Position numbers and translations under genes: made by a program
In this document: positions 1-7,419 of the stretch, in pieces
How the letters are laid out: every line of letters begins with the position of its first letter
Numbering within the stretch: the first letter of the stretch is position 1
NCBI GenBank assembly: GCA_035697485.1
Contig: DASSCU010000005.1
Location: 124,001-188,000 of the forward strand
DNA from: Actinomycetota bacterium
Lineage (GTDB): Bacteria > Actinomycetota > UBA4738 > HRBIN12
DNA: 64,000 bases
Reading direction: 5' to 3'
Notes under the pieces: model-generated
What the model was told of the DNA's origin: nothing
What the model saw: only the letters and a program-made list of their open reading frames with translations
The model's database searches: none

Positions 1-818
1 GCGCGCTCTCGAGGCACGAACGCGCCGAGGCGCTGGGCGAACATCGGGTTCGTCGACAACCCTCCGCCCACCTGCAGGTCGTACCCGAGCTCGCCACCGG
101 GCCCGGCCACGCCCGCGAGCGAGACGTCGTTGATCTCGTGGTTCGTGCACCCGACGAGGCACCCGCTGATCGAGGTCTTGTACTTGCGCGGGAGGTTCGA
201 GAACGCGGGATCGCCGACGAACCGCTCGGCCACCGCACGGATGTCCGGGGTCGCGTCGAACGCCTCGTCGGCGGTGACCCCTGCGAGCGGGCATCCGAGG
301 ATCACCCGCGGGGTGTCGCCGCAGGCTTCCTGCGTCGAGAGCCCCACTGACTCGATGCGCTCCCAGATCGCAGGCACGTCCTCGATGCGGATCCAATGCA
401 GCTGCACGTTCTGCCGGTCGGTCACATCGGCGACGTCGCGGCCGAACCGTTCGCTCGCCCACGCGATCGCACGGAGCTGCTCCGTGGTCATCGCACCGCC
501 GTCGATGCGGATGCGCATCATGAAGAACTCGTCCTCGAGCTCCTCGTGTTCGGCGCTCCCCGTGCGTTCGCCCGGCACGCCCTGCTTCCGCTGCGTGTAG
601 AGGCCCCACCACCGCATGCGATTGCGCAGGTCCTGCTTGCCGATCGAGCGGAAGCCGCGGGGCGCGAAGATGCGCTCGATGCGCTCGCGCACGTTGAGAC
701 CGTCGTCTTCCTTCTTGATCTGCTCGGCCGGGTTCAGCGGCTCGTGATACCCCAGTCCCCACTGCCCCTCGCCGCGACGACGCGGGGTGCGGGTGACGGG
801 GGTCGTGGTGTCGGTCAT
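1..818 (-). CDS. Siroheme sulfite/nitrite reductase (SirA/NirA family), N-terminal part
   Basis: Six-electron reduction of sulfite to sulfide (or nitrite to ammonia) by a ferredoxin-dependent siroheme/4Fe-4S enzyme in the cytoplasm. About 272 residues are inside the window; the C-terminal half with the Fe-S ligands lies beyond position 1. The N-terminus carries the conserved WWGLYTQRKQG segment (about residue 70), then LPRKYK, HEIND and the VGGGLSTNPM stretch, which all match actinobacterial NirA/SirA proteins. The ATG at 818 is preceded by GGAGGT, so the start is well supported. The family cannot be split into sulfite or nitrite users from this half alone; a cysteine-containing leader ORF upstream favours sulfite reduction. 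The gene runs divergently from the gene at 1154. Confidence 0.85.
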   Translation of the reverse strand, partial: MTDTTTPVTRTPRRRGEGQWGLGYHEPLNPAEQIKKEDDGLNVRERIERIFAPRGFRSIGKQDLRNRMRWWGLYTQRKQGVPGERTGSAEHEELEDEFFMMRIRIDGGAMTTEQLRAIAWASERFGRDVADVTDRQNVQLHWIRIEDVPAIWERIESVGLSTQEACGDTPRVILGCPLAGVTADEAFDATPDIRAVAERFVGDPAFSNLPRKYKTSISGCLVGCTNHEINDVSLAGVAGPGGELGYDLQVGGGLSTNPMFAQRLGAFVPRER

Positions 819-853
819 GGGACCTCCGGTGCTGCCGGTCCGGGGAACGCGAA

Positions 854-875
854 GGGCCGCCGGTGGCGGCGGCCC
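854..875 (-). terminator. Attenuator-like hairpin between leader ORF and reductase
   Basis: A perfect 8-bp inverted repeat (GGGCCGCC / GGCGGCCC) with a 6-base loop. On the minus strand it is followed by CTTCGCGTTCC, a weakly T-rich run, and it sits between the leader ORF stop at 900 and the reductase ribosome site. Position and shape fit a transcription attenuator; no alternative antiterminator fold was worked out. Confidence 0.45.
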
Positions 876-899
876 GGGCGATGCGTGAGGTGTGGAGGA

Positions 900-1010
900 T
901 CAGGTCCGCGCGCGCGCGTCGGCGCACGAGGCGCCGCAGGCCGCGGGCATGCCGCAGAGGCGCGAGGGGATCATGGCCCCCACCAGCCCGGCCGTGCGCG
1001 TGCGGATCAC
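900..1010 (-). CDS. Putative cysteine-containing leader peptide of the reductase gene
   Basis: Short ORF in the 5' leader of the reductase gene. From GTG at 1010 it codes for 36 residues; from the in-frame ATG at 974 for 24. The end reads RLCGMPAACGASC followed by an Ala/Arg tail, with Cys codons at positions 7, 13 and 17 of the short form. GAGGGG lies about 11 bases before the GTG. The stop is followed after 24 bases by a GC hairpin and then by the reductase start. Cys-rich leader ORFs that control sulfur-assimilation genes are known in actinobacteria, so a cysteine-sensing attenuator is the natural reading, but the Cys codons here are spaced rather than consecutive. Too short to be certain. 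Confidence 0.5.
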   Translation of the reverse strand: MIRTRTAGLVGAMIPSRLCGMPAACGASCADARART

Positions 1011-1046
1011 GGTGATTCGTACCCCTCAGGTCGGATTTGCAGGTGC

Positions 1047-1076
1047 AACGTATCCGCGTCGCGGAACCGATGTCAA
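1047..1076 (-). promoter_or_regulatory. Candidate sigma-70-type promoter for the leader/reductase transcript
   Basis: Reading the minus strand, TTGACA (1076-1071) is followed after 18 bases by TACGTT (1052-1047). Transcription would start near 1040, upstream of both possible leader ORF starts. This is the best promoter match in the divergent gap. Confidence 0.45.
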
Positions 1077-1153
1077 ACCCGGTTTGCCCGTCGGCTCGAC
1101 CGGGAACCACTCAAACGGTCCGGCCAACGCGTGGGTCCGACGAGGGGGGATCG

Positions 1154-1501
1154 ATGCCGCAGAAGGCGTGGAGCGCTCAGCGGGAACGTCAGTACGAGCA
1201 CATCAAGGAAGGGCTGCGTGATCGCGGCCGCTCCGAAGAGACGGCCGAGGAGATCGCGGCGCGCACGGTCAACAAGGAGCGTGCCCGCTCGGGGGAGGCG
1301 AAGACGAGCTCTCGCGCGTCACGCGAGGACATCTCGAGCGGACGCCGTGGGGGCGTCCGATCGCGCCGGGGTGCCGGCGGTCGTACCCGGGATCAGCTGT
1401 ACGAGGAAGCGAAGGATCTGAACATCGAAGGTCGATCTCGGATGAACAAGGAGCAGCTGCTGCGGGCGGTGAATCGCCGCACCGGTCGACGAAGTCGGTG
1501 A
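1154..1501 (+). CDS. Small basic protein with Rho-N/SAP-like C-terminus
   Basis: 115-residue, highly charged soluble protein. The first 50 residues (KAWSAQRERQYEHIKEG, then EEIAARTVNKERAR) match a family common in actinobacteria and usually named 'plasmid stabilization protein' without functional proof. The last 35 residues (RDQLYEEAKDLNIEGRSRMNKEQLL) have the Rho-termination-factor N-terminal/SAP-like helix pattern that binds nucleic acid. ATG at 1154 follows GAGGGGGG. Its stop overlaps the GTG of the next gene by 4 bases, so the two are likely translated together. Function unknown; nucleic-acid binding is an inference. Confidence 0.75.
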   Translation: MPQKAWSAQRERQYEHIKEGLRDRGRSEETAEEIAARTVNKERARSGEAKTSSRASREDISSGRRGGVRSRRGAGGRTRDQLYEEAKDLNIEGRSRMNKEQLLRAVNRRTGRRSR

Positions 1502-2034
1502 GTGATGTGGCCCAGGGGGGGAGCACCACATCGACCCGGCCCGACGATGCGCCGATCGATCGTCAGCGCCGGTCGCGAGCGATGCGTCGCCTCGGTGTCG
1601 GGGCACTCGGTGCGCTCGTGCTGCTCGGCGCCGCGAACATCGTGGGTGTGCGGGTCGCTCGCTCGTCCGTCGTAGCCGACGGCACGAGCTTGGCGGTGAC
1701 CTACGCGTCCGTCACGAGACCCGGCCTCTCGACTCCGTGGAACCTCGAGATCCGCCGCACCGGCGGCTTCCCGGGGCCGGTGACGATCGTCACCACCTCC
1801 AGCTATTTCGCATCGTTCGACTTCAACCAGTGGTACCCGGAGCCTTCGGACACCGCGGTCCGCGGTGACGACCTGGTGCTGACGTTCGAGCGCCCGGAGG
1901 GCGAGGTCTTCGAGCTCTCGTTCGACGGTCGTGCGACACCGACGTTCAACATCGGCGCGCGCGCCGTCACCGCGATCCAGACCGAGGGACTTCCACCCTT
2001 GTCGGTCGAGTACCGCACCGTGGTGATGCCCTGA
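1498..2034 (+). CDS. Hypothetical single-pass membrane protein
   Basis: 178 residues. A charged N-terminal tail of about 28 residues is followed by one hydrophobic helix (about 30-52, LGALVLLGAANIVGV) and then an external domain of about 125 residues, rich in beta-strand-like sequence. I do not recognise the external domain. GTG start overlaps the preceding stop and its own stop overlaps the ATG of the DUF421 gene (TGATG), giving a three-gene unit. Possibly an accessory of the DUF421 protein; no motif proves this. Confidence 0.65.
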   Translation: MSDVAQGGSTTSTRPDDAPIDRQRRSRAMRRLGVGALGALVLLGAANIVGVRVARSSVVADGTSLAVTYASVTRPGLSTPWNLEIRRTGGFPGPVTIVTTSSYFASFDFNQWYPEPSDTAVRGDDLVLTFERPEGEVFELSFDGRATPTFNIGARAVTAIQTEGLPPLSVEYRTVVMP

Positions 2035-2513
2035 TGGAGATCGTGCTGCGGGCGGTCGTGATCTACGTCTTCCTCTGGATGCTCACCCGAGCGATCGGCA
2101 AGAAGGAGCTCGCCGAGATGTCCGCGTTCGAGCTCGTGCTGATCGTGACGATCGGTGACCTCGTGCAGCAGGGCGTCACCCAGGAGGACATGTCGGTCAC
2201 CGGCGCGATGCTCGCGGTCGGCACGATCGCGCTGCTGGTCGTGACCACGTCGTACGTCGGCTTCCGGTGGCGCGGCTCGAAGAAGGTGATCGAGGGCGTC
2301 CCGATCGTCGTGGTCGACGACGGCAAGGTCGTCGACGAGGCCTTGGTGATGGAACGCCTCACGCCCGAGGAAGTCGTGTCGTCGGCGCGGGAGCAGGGGA
2401 TCGCCGATCTCGCCCGGGTCCGCTACGGCGTGATCGAGCCCGACGGCACGTTCTCGTTCGTGCTGCGAGACCCTGAGCTCCGGCACATCCCGCCGCCGGA
2501 GAAGCCGAGCTAG
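2034..2513 (+). CDS. DUF421 (YetF/YrbG-type) membrane protein
   Basis: 159 residues. Three hydrophobic helices cover about residues 5-80, with the typical RAIGKKELAEMSAFELVLIV segment, followed by the small cytoplasmic alpha/beta domain of the DUF421 family (KVIEGVPIVVVDDGKV, then helix-rich MERLTPEEVV and FSFVLRD). Family length and domain order are as usual. Family members in Bacillus are linked to spore and envelope functions, but the biochemical role is unknown. Ends 4 bases into the convergent dapA-family gene. Confidence 0.8.
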   Translation: MEIVLRAVVIYVFLWMLTRAIGKKELAEMSAFELVLIVTIGDLVQQGVTQEDMSVTGAMLAVGTIALLVVTTSYVGFRWRGSKKVIEGVPIVVVDDGKVVDEALVMERLTPEEVVSSAREQGIADLARVRYGVIEPDGTFSFVLRDPELRHIPPPEKPS

Positions 2514-3379
2514 CTCGAGCCCGACAGTTCCCGGAAGAGCGACAGCACCCGCATCCTCTCGGTGTCGGTGAGCCCGCGCAGGGGGGCTCGCACGTCGGGG
2601 CTGATCAGCACGTCGCGAGCGACGAGGACCTGCTTGAGCGCAGCGTGGAACGGGATGCCTGCGAGCTCGTCTCGCAGGCGGCAGACCTGGGTGTGCGCGG
2701 CCTCGCTCCGTTGGTGCACGAGAGAGGCCGTGAGCTCTGGGAACGCAGCGGCCAGGCCACTCACGCTGCCGACCGCCCCGGCACCCATGCCCTGCAGCGC
2801 GAGTGGCTCCGACCCGATGAAGACATCGAGCCCGAGCCTGAGGTAGGGCTCGACCGCAGTGAACGGCGAGTCCGAGACCTTCATGCCGACGACGTTGGGA
2901 GCCGACTCCCGTACCCGGGTCACGACGGCGAGCGGGATCGCGTAGCCGCTGCGCCCCACGAACTCGTAGACGTAGAACGGCAGAGGGTCTGCGGCGTTCG
3001 CTGCGCTCGCGAAGTGGCGCGTGAGCTCGTCGTCGTCGAGCGGGAAGTACGGTGGTGCGATCACGGCGACCGCCGCGGCGCCGATCTCCTGGGCGTGGGC
3101 AGCGAGTGCGATCGTGTCTCTCGAGGTCTGGGCCCCGGCGTGAACGGCGACCGAGAATCCGTCAGGAGCGTTCGCGACGAAGGCTTCCGTGACCGCCCGG
3201 CGCTCCGCCACGTCGAGGAGCAGGCCCTCGCCCGTCGTGCCGCACGAGAGCACGCCGTCGACGCCGCCGTCGGCGAGGAACCTCGTGAGCTGTTCGATCG
3301 CGTCGACGTCGACCGCGCGGCCACCGTCGCGCATCGGGGTCACGCTGGCAGCGATCGCTCCCTGCAGGCGTCGCATCAT
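2510..3379 (-). CDS. DapA/N-acetylneuraminate lyase family aldolase
   Basis: 289-residue TIM-barrel class I aldolase/lyase. It has the pyruvate-carboxylate loop CGTTGEG (about residue 46), a Tyr in YEFVGRSG, and the Schiff-base lysine in VVGMKVSD (about residue 165). The family includes dihydrodipicolinate synthase, sialate lyase and 4-hydroxy-2-oxoglutarate aldolase; substrate cannot be fixed from the motifs. It lies 33 bases downstream of proline dehydrogenase on the same strand, which makes a role in proline/hydroxyproline breakdown possible. ATG at 3379 (MMRRLQG) is the natural start. Confidence 0.75.
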   Translation of the reverse strand: MMRRLQGAIAASVTPMRDGGRAVDVDAIEQLTRFLADGGVDGVLSCGTTGEGLLLDVAERRAVTEAFVANAPDGFSVAVHAGAQTSRDTIALAAHAQEIGAAAVAVIAPPYFPLDDDELTRHFASAANAADPLPFYVYEFVGRSGYAIPLAVVTRVRESAPNVVGMKVSDSPFTAVEPYLRLGLDVFIGSEPLALQGMGAGAVGSVSGLAAAFPELTASLVHQRSEAAHTQVCRLRDELAGIPFHAALKQVLVARDVLISPDVRAPLRGLTDTERMRVLSLFRELSGSS

Positions 3380-3412
3380 GGCCGGGAGTCTACGAGGGCG
3401 GATGTGGCAGGC

Positions 3413-4321
3413 TCAGACGAGGTTGCGGAGCGCCAGCAGGGTGTTCTCCACGGGCTTCTCGGCGATGCGGCGCATGAACCACGGGTACCAGGACGGGCCG
3501 TAGGAGATGAGGGTGCGGACCTCGTATCCCTCGCGGACCAGGCGACGCTGCTCGTCGGCCCGGATGCCGTAGAGCATCGCGATCTCGAACGCGTCTCGAC
3601 CGCCGACCGCGTCCTCGATGCGAGCGATGAGATCGGTGTCGTGCGAGCCGAGCACGACCCGCCGGGCACCGCCGTGCACGAGGTGCTGCGCGAGCCGGAA
3701 GTAGCTCTCGTCGATCGAGCCTCTCGAGGAGAAGACGAGGTCCTTCGGCTCTCGATACGCGCCCTTCACGAGTCTGATCGAAGGATCGGAGGGCAGCAGG
3801 CGCCGGATGTCGTCGTAGGTGCGGCGCAGGTACGCCTGCAGGCACAACCCGACGTTCGGCGAGCGCTGGAGCGCCGCCTCATAGAGGTCGAGTGTCCCGT
3901 CGACGTAGGGGGTCGATTCGATGTCGATCCAACAGGTGCGGTCGAGCTCGGCGGAACGATCGACGAGACGCTCGACGTGGGTCGCCGTGATCGCCGGATC
4001 CTGGTCGTAGCCGAGCTGCGTGAGCTTCACCGAGATCTCGGCGTCGAGGTCGAGATCCTCGATCCGGTCCAGGAGCCGCAGGTAATCTCCGGCCGCCTCC
4101 GCGGCCTGGCCGAGGTCGGTCGTGTTCTCGCCCAGGCGCGTGAACGTCGCGGGTACGCCGGCGTCGCGGAACAGCCGTTCGGCCGCCTCGAGGGCCTCCT
4201 CGGCTGATTCGCCGGGCATGAACCTGGCGACGGATCGTTGCACGAACCGGAAGCGGGGAAGCCGGGTGGTCATCGTGGGGTTCTGCGACGCCCACAGGAG
4301 GGCTTCCTTGACCGGGTTCAT
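3413..4321 (-). CDS. Proline dehydrogenase
   Basis: About 302 residues, the size of monofunctional bacterial PRODH. Oxidises proline to delta1-pyrroline-5-carboxylate with FAD and passes electrons to the quinone pool. Motifs seen: EISVKLTQLG, CLQAYLRRT, IRLVKGAYREP and the C-terminal YGPSWYPWFMRR plus Pro/Asn ending, all parts of the FAD and substrate site of the family. Start chosen at ATG 4321 (MNPVKEALLW), where family similarity begins; an in-frame ATG at 4345 preceded by GGGAGCGGGG is also possible. No P5C dehydrogenase gene is visible in the window. Confidence 0.88.
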   Translation of the reverse strand: MNPVKEALLWASQNPTMTTRLPRFRFVQRSVARFMPGESAEEALEAAERLFRDAGVPATFTRLGENTTDLGQAAEAAGDYLRLLDRIEDLDLDAEISVKLTQLGYDQDPAITATHVERLVDRSAELDRTCWIDIESTPYVDGTLDLYEAALQRSPNVGLCLQAYLRRTYDDIRRLLPSDPSIRLVKGAYREPKDLVFSSRGSIDESYFRLAQHLVHGGARRVVLGSHDTDLIARIEDAVGGRDAFEIAMLYGIRADEQRRLVREGYEVRTLISYGPSWYPWFMRRIAEKPVENTLLALRNLV

Positions 4322-4568
4322 CGCCCGGCATCCTACGTCGGCCATCCCCGCTCCCGCTGGGGACGACGTCAGGCGGCGTGGATCGTCGGCGGGGTCGGGA
4401 CGGGCGACGGCTGCGGGGTGGGCTGGGGGGGTGGTGGCGGAGTCGGCGGCGCCGGCGGCCGGGGTGGGGGCATCGGATCGTGCCCCCGCCCCCGGCTCGG
4501 CGCGTGCGGCAGGGGGGGCCGCCGCACTCCCTTCGCGGAACCGGGATCGTTCGAGTCGGCGAGGAAGT

Positions 4569-4877
4569 TCAAGACGTCCTCCCGGGTCTGGGGCCGGGTC
4601 TGGGGCCCGGTCTGGGGCCGGGTCCGGCTTCCGGGCTCGGTCCCGGCGTGTCCGGCGAAGTGTCCTTGGCGTCCTTCCGGCGCTTCCGAGGCGCCTGAAG
4701 CACGTAGGCGTGTGGTTGCTCGTGCTGCCAGCACCAGCCCGTGGCGTTGTAGATCGACAGCACGGTCTCGCACGCCGGCTCCTCGCAGACCCGACCGGTC
4801 TCGTGCACCTGGCTGCTCCGAGCGTCGCCCGGCGCCATGCGGCCTCGCAGCGCGCGCTCGGGACTCATCGTGCTCAT
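4569..4877 (-). CDS. Small Cys/His protein with Pro-rich tail, hypothetical
   Basis: 102 residues. The core CEEPACETVLSIYN...CWQHEQP has a C-x4-C-x11-C-x2-H pattern that could hold a metal ion. The tail is PGPR repeats coded by a 12-bp tandem repeat. GGGAGGTCC stands before the ATG at 4877. The core resembles short actinobacterial hypotheticals; I cannot name a function. Another reading frame over 4369-4570 continues with Pro-rich, protein-like sequence, so the true C-terminus is uncertain. Confidence 0.6.
   Translation of the reverse strand: MSTMSPERALRGRMAPGDARSSQVHETGRVCEEPACETVLSIYNATGWCWQHEQPHAYVLQAPRKRRKDAKDTSPDTPGPSPEAGPGPRPGPRPGPRPGRTS
4584..4628. repeat. 12-bp tandem repeat (GGGTCTGGGGCC), three units plus a partial
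   Basis: Units at 4584-4595, 4596-4607 and 4608-4619 (first base changed), followed by a partial degenerate copy. As the unit is 12 bases, copy changes keep the reading frame and add or remove a Pro-Gly-Pro-Arg block in the small minus-strand protein. Confidence 0.8.
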
Positions 4878-4949
4878 CGGATGGACCTCCCTGTCTGGGC
4901 GGAATCAGGACGGCCGATACCCGAGGGGTGAACGATCGAAACGTGGGGA

Positions 4950-5363
4950 TCAGCGATCGGGCGGGCCGGTGTCGCCGTCGGCGAGTTCGAACCAGACACG
5001 ATTGGCGCCGTCGTGATGCACCCCCCAGCGGTCGGCCAGTCGCGAGACGAGGAAGAGCCCCCATCCCGTTCCGTCCGGCGAGTCGGTCGTGCGTGCCTCG
5101 GGGGTGAATCCGGGACCCGGGTCGCACACCTCCACCCTGAGGAGGCCGGCGACGAGGGCGACCGAGAGCTCGATCCGCTGGCCCGACTCGATAGCGCCGT
5201 GACGCAGGCCGTTCGTGACCAGCTCACTCACCATGAGCCGGGCATCCTCGAGCACCTCGGGGGAGAGCCGGTCCGCCAGCCGGTCGATCTGCTGCCGGGC
5301 GAGCCCGACCGCCGCGGGGGTCGCCTCCAGATGGATCACGGAGGACGCGTTCACCGGATCCAC
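4950..5363 (-). CDS. HATPase-type anti-sigma/serine kinase (RsbW-like)
   Basis: 137-residue GHKL-fold protein of the kind that phosphorylates STAS anti-anti-sigma factors or binds sigma factors. It keeps the ATP-site boxes: ELVTNGLRHG (N box), DPGPGF (G1) and GTGWGLFLV (G2). It lies on the minus strand 90 bases downstream of the degenerate HATPase gene and STAS gene. As the only protein of the cluster with an intact ATP site, it is the best candidate for the kinase of the partner switch. Confidence 0.82.
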   Translation of the reverse strand: MDPVNASSVIHLEATPAAVGLARQQIDRLADRLSPEVLEDARLMVSELVTNGLRHGAIESGQRIELSVALVAGLLRVEVCDPGPGFTPEARTTDSPDGTGWGLFLVSRLADRWGVHHDGANRVWFELADGDTGPPDR

Positions 5364-5453
5364 CTCCGAGTCGTCGACGTCGACAGTTCGTTACCGAGAA
5401 TGGGCTCGTTCCAAACCATCCGTGGGGCGACCACGGCCCGTTCTTCGTCCGCC

Positions 5454-5810
5454 TCAGACGGACAACGACATGCGGAAGCGCACGGCGTCGTCGCGGAGCC
5501 ACTCGATGTCGTCGGCGAGCGCCTCGAGGAGCTGCGCCCGCATCGCGTCCTCGTCGTCCTCACCGGGCGGGGCAACGCCCTCGCAGGTCAGCGTGCATCG
5601 GGCCTGGTCGACCTCGATCGACACGATGGTGTCGTCGCCGCGCATGCGGCCACACGCCTCGCCGACCGCCACACGGACGTCGTCGATGCGCTCGGCGTCC
5701 GCGTACCGGGCGAGGAACCCGCCCACGAACGCGCGCACGGTGGCGAGCATCGCCTCGTGGGAGGGAACCCGGAGGGACGCGCGAAACGAAGGCTCTGCGG
5801 ACGCGGTCAC
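5454..5810 (-). CDS. Degenerate HATPase-like regulator
   Basis: 118 residues starting at GTG 5810, which overlaps the STAS stop (GTGA). The opening (LRVPSHEAMLATVRAF, then DDVRVAVGEAC) has the beginning of the RsbW/SpoIIAB fold, but the N-box Asn is absent (EACGRM) and no DxGxG box follows; instead it continues as CEGVAPPGEDDED. It is therefore unlikely to bind ATP in the usual way. Coupled translation with STAS suggests it acts on the same switch, perhaps as a non-catalytic partner. Function is inference. Confidence 0.65.
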   Translation of the reverse strand: MTASAEPSFRASLRVPSHEAMLATVRAFVGGFLARYADAERIDDVRVAVGEACGRMRGDDTIVSIEVDQARCTLTCEGVAPPGEDDEDAMRAQLLEALADDIEWLRDDAVRFRMSLSV

Positions 5811-6139
5811 GCCGGCAGGTCGGCGAGCGAAGACTCGATCGTGAACGCCGAGTCGAGTCCGGTGAGCGCGATCACCTTGGCCGGCGAGCCCTGCACGCCC
5901 ACCAACCGCAGCTCGCCGCCGCGTTCGCGCGCCTCCTTCAGGCACGAAACCAGGACCCCGAGGCTGCTCGAATCCATGAAGGAGACCTCGGTGAGGTCGA
6001 CCGCGACACGCGGGGCGCCCTCCCCGAGTGCTGCGTCGAGCGCGGCTCGCAGCTCCGCCGACGTCGACAGATCGAGCTCACCCCGCACGTTCACCACGGT
6101 CCATGTTCCATGGGTGTGCGTTTCGAACGATGGCTCCAC
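5807..6139 (-). CDS. STAS-domain anti-anti-sigma factor
   Basis: 110 residues from the GTG at 6139, chosen because AGGAG lies 8 bases upstream; longer frames would run into the divergent gene. Full STAS fold: WTVVNVRGELDLSTSAELR at the N-terminus and the phosphorylatable serine region FMDSSSLGVLVSCLKEA. In the known partner-switch scheme the unphosphorylated form binds the anti-sigma protein and frees the sigma factor. Diverges from the gene at 6215 with about 75 bases between starts. Confidence 0.85.
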   Translation of the reverse strand: MEPSFETHTHGTWTVVNVRGELDLSTSAELRAALDAALGEGAPRVAVDLTEVSFMDSSSLGVLVSCLKEARERGGELRLVGVQGSPAKVIALTGLDSAFTIESSLADLPA

Positions 6140-6214
6140 GGAGAACTCCTCTATCGTGACGATCGGCACAGACGGGACGTCGTGCCGCCGGGCGACCAGT
6201 ATAGGAAGGAACGA

Positions 6215-6601
6215 GTGGATCACCTCGACGCAACCGTGCACCTAGGACTTCCCGCCGACCCCGCGTCGATCGCGGTGGTGCGTGCCGTCGTGGCGAGCGT
6301 GGCCTCGAGGCTGGCGCTCGCATACGACGCCGTGGACGACCTGCGGATCGCCGCCGCCGAAGCGTCGGCCCTGCTGCTGTCCTCCGGGTCGGAGGGGAGC
6401 CGGCTCTGCGTTGACCTCCAGCCGAGCGATGCCGACCTGCACCTCACGATCTGGGTCGAGGGGGCTGCCGCCGCCCCGGAGCTCGCGCGGCGAGAAGGGC
6501 TCGCATGGCAGGTGCTGGAGGGCCTGACCGACGAGGCCGACGTCCGGGAGGTCAACGGCAGCCCGGCGATCGAGCTCCGTCTGCGGACCGTGGCACGGTG
6601 A
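6215..6601 (+). CDS. Second degenerate HATPase-like regulator, upstream of sigma gene
   Basis: 128 residues from GTG 6215, preceded by AGGAAGGA. The pattern LGLPADPASIAVVRAVVASVASRL followed by DDLRIAAAEASALLL is the start of the SpoIIAB/RsbW fold, again without the N-box Asn, and no GxGxG box follows. The stop overlaps the sigma factor GTG, the classic rsbW-sigB arrangement, so this is the likely cognate anti-sigma protein even though its kinase site looks lost. Confidence 0.7.
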   Translation: MDHLDATVHLGLPADPASIAVVRAVVASVASRLALAYDAVDDLRIAAAEASALLLSSGSEGSRLCVDLQPSDADLHLTIWVEGAAAAPELARREGLAWQVLEGLTDEADVREVNGSPAIELRLRTVAR

Positions 6602-7365
6602 CCGATCGCGATCCGAGCGCACGCGCGGGAACGACCCGCGGCCGTCCTGACGAGGCGGAGGTCGAAGCCCTGTTCGCGCGGATGCCCGATCCGGCCGCCC
6701 GAGACGAGATCGCGACGAGATTCGTGCCGTTCGCGGAGTACCTGGCACGCAGGTTCGCCGGCCGGGGCGAGTCGATCGAGGACCTCACGCAGGTCGCGAT
6801 GATCGGCCTACTGAACGCCGTCGACCGGTTCGATCCGTCGCGAGAGGTTCAATTCTCGACGTACGCGGCCGCCACGATCGTGGGTGAGCTGAAGCGGCAT
6901 TTCCGCGACAAGGGATGGGCCCTGCGGGTCCCGCGTCGGCTACAGGAGCTCGCCGTTCGCGTGAATCGTGCGCTACCGGAACTGACGCAGACGCTCGGGC
7001 GGTCACCCACGATCCCGGAGCTCGCCGAACACCTCGGGGTCAGCATCGACGAGATCGCCGACGCGATGGACGCGGTCCAGGCCTACTCGACCAGCTCGCT
7101 CGACACGCCGGTCGGGGAAGAGGGGCAGGCGCCGATCGATTCGCTCGGCGAGGACGATCCCTCGATCGCCTTGCTCGACGAGTGGTCGTCGCTGGCTCCC
7201 GCGGTGGCCGAGCTCTCCCCGCGCGATCGGCGCGTCCTCTACCTGCGGTTCTTCCGAGGCCTGACCCAGAGTGAGATCGCGGAGGACGTCGGGGTGAGCC
7301 AGATGCACGTGTCACGCATCCTGACGCAGACCCTCGAGAAGCTCCGGGGGGCGGCGAGCGCCTGA
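6598..7365 (+). CDS. SigB/SigF-type general stress sigma factor
   Basis: 255 residues from GTG 6598 (GTGA overlap). Region 2: ARRFAGRGESIEDLTQVAMIGLLNAVDRFDP and STYAAATIVGELKRHFRDKGW; region 3: VPRRLQELAVRVNRAL; region 4: LSPRDRRVLYLRFFRGLTQSEIAEDVGVSQMHVSR, the helix-turn-helix for the -35 element. The RDKGW-VPR signature is typical of the SigB/F/G group. Held by the upstream anti-sigma-like protein and probably controlled by the STAS and phosphatase genes nearby. Confidence 0.92.
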   Translation: MTDRDPSARAGTTRGRPDEAEVEALFARMPDPAARDEIATRFVPFAEYLARRFAGRGESIEDLTQVAMIGLLNAVDRFDPSREVQFSTYAAATIVGELKRHFRDKGWALRVPRRLQELAVRVNRALPELTQTLGRSPTIPELAEHLGVSIDEIADAMDAVQAYSTSSLDTPVGEEGQAPIDSLGEDDPSIALLDEWSSLAPAVAELSPRDRRVLYLRFFRGLTQSEIAEDVGVSQMHVSRILTQTLEKLRGAASA

Positions 7366-7419
7366 GGCGCGCTCGCCGGCAAGGGTTTCGTCGGAGGGCG
7401 AGGTGGGCAAGCTCTTCCC

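Noticed and set aside
4369-5127. Long minus-strand frame rich in Pro/Arg with the segment REDVLNFLADSNDPGS
   Set aside because: Runs through the real HATPase gene end and the small Cys protein; most is low-complexity shadow. Only noted as a possible alternative tail of the small protein, not supported as a gene.
6140-6214. SigF-type autoregulatory promoter between the divergent STAS and HATPase genes
   Set aside because: No GTTT-N15-17-GGGTAT-like pair was found; a TATAGG near 6200 is too close to the start codon to be a convincing -10.
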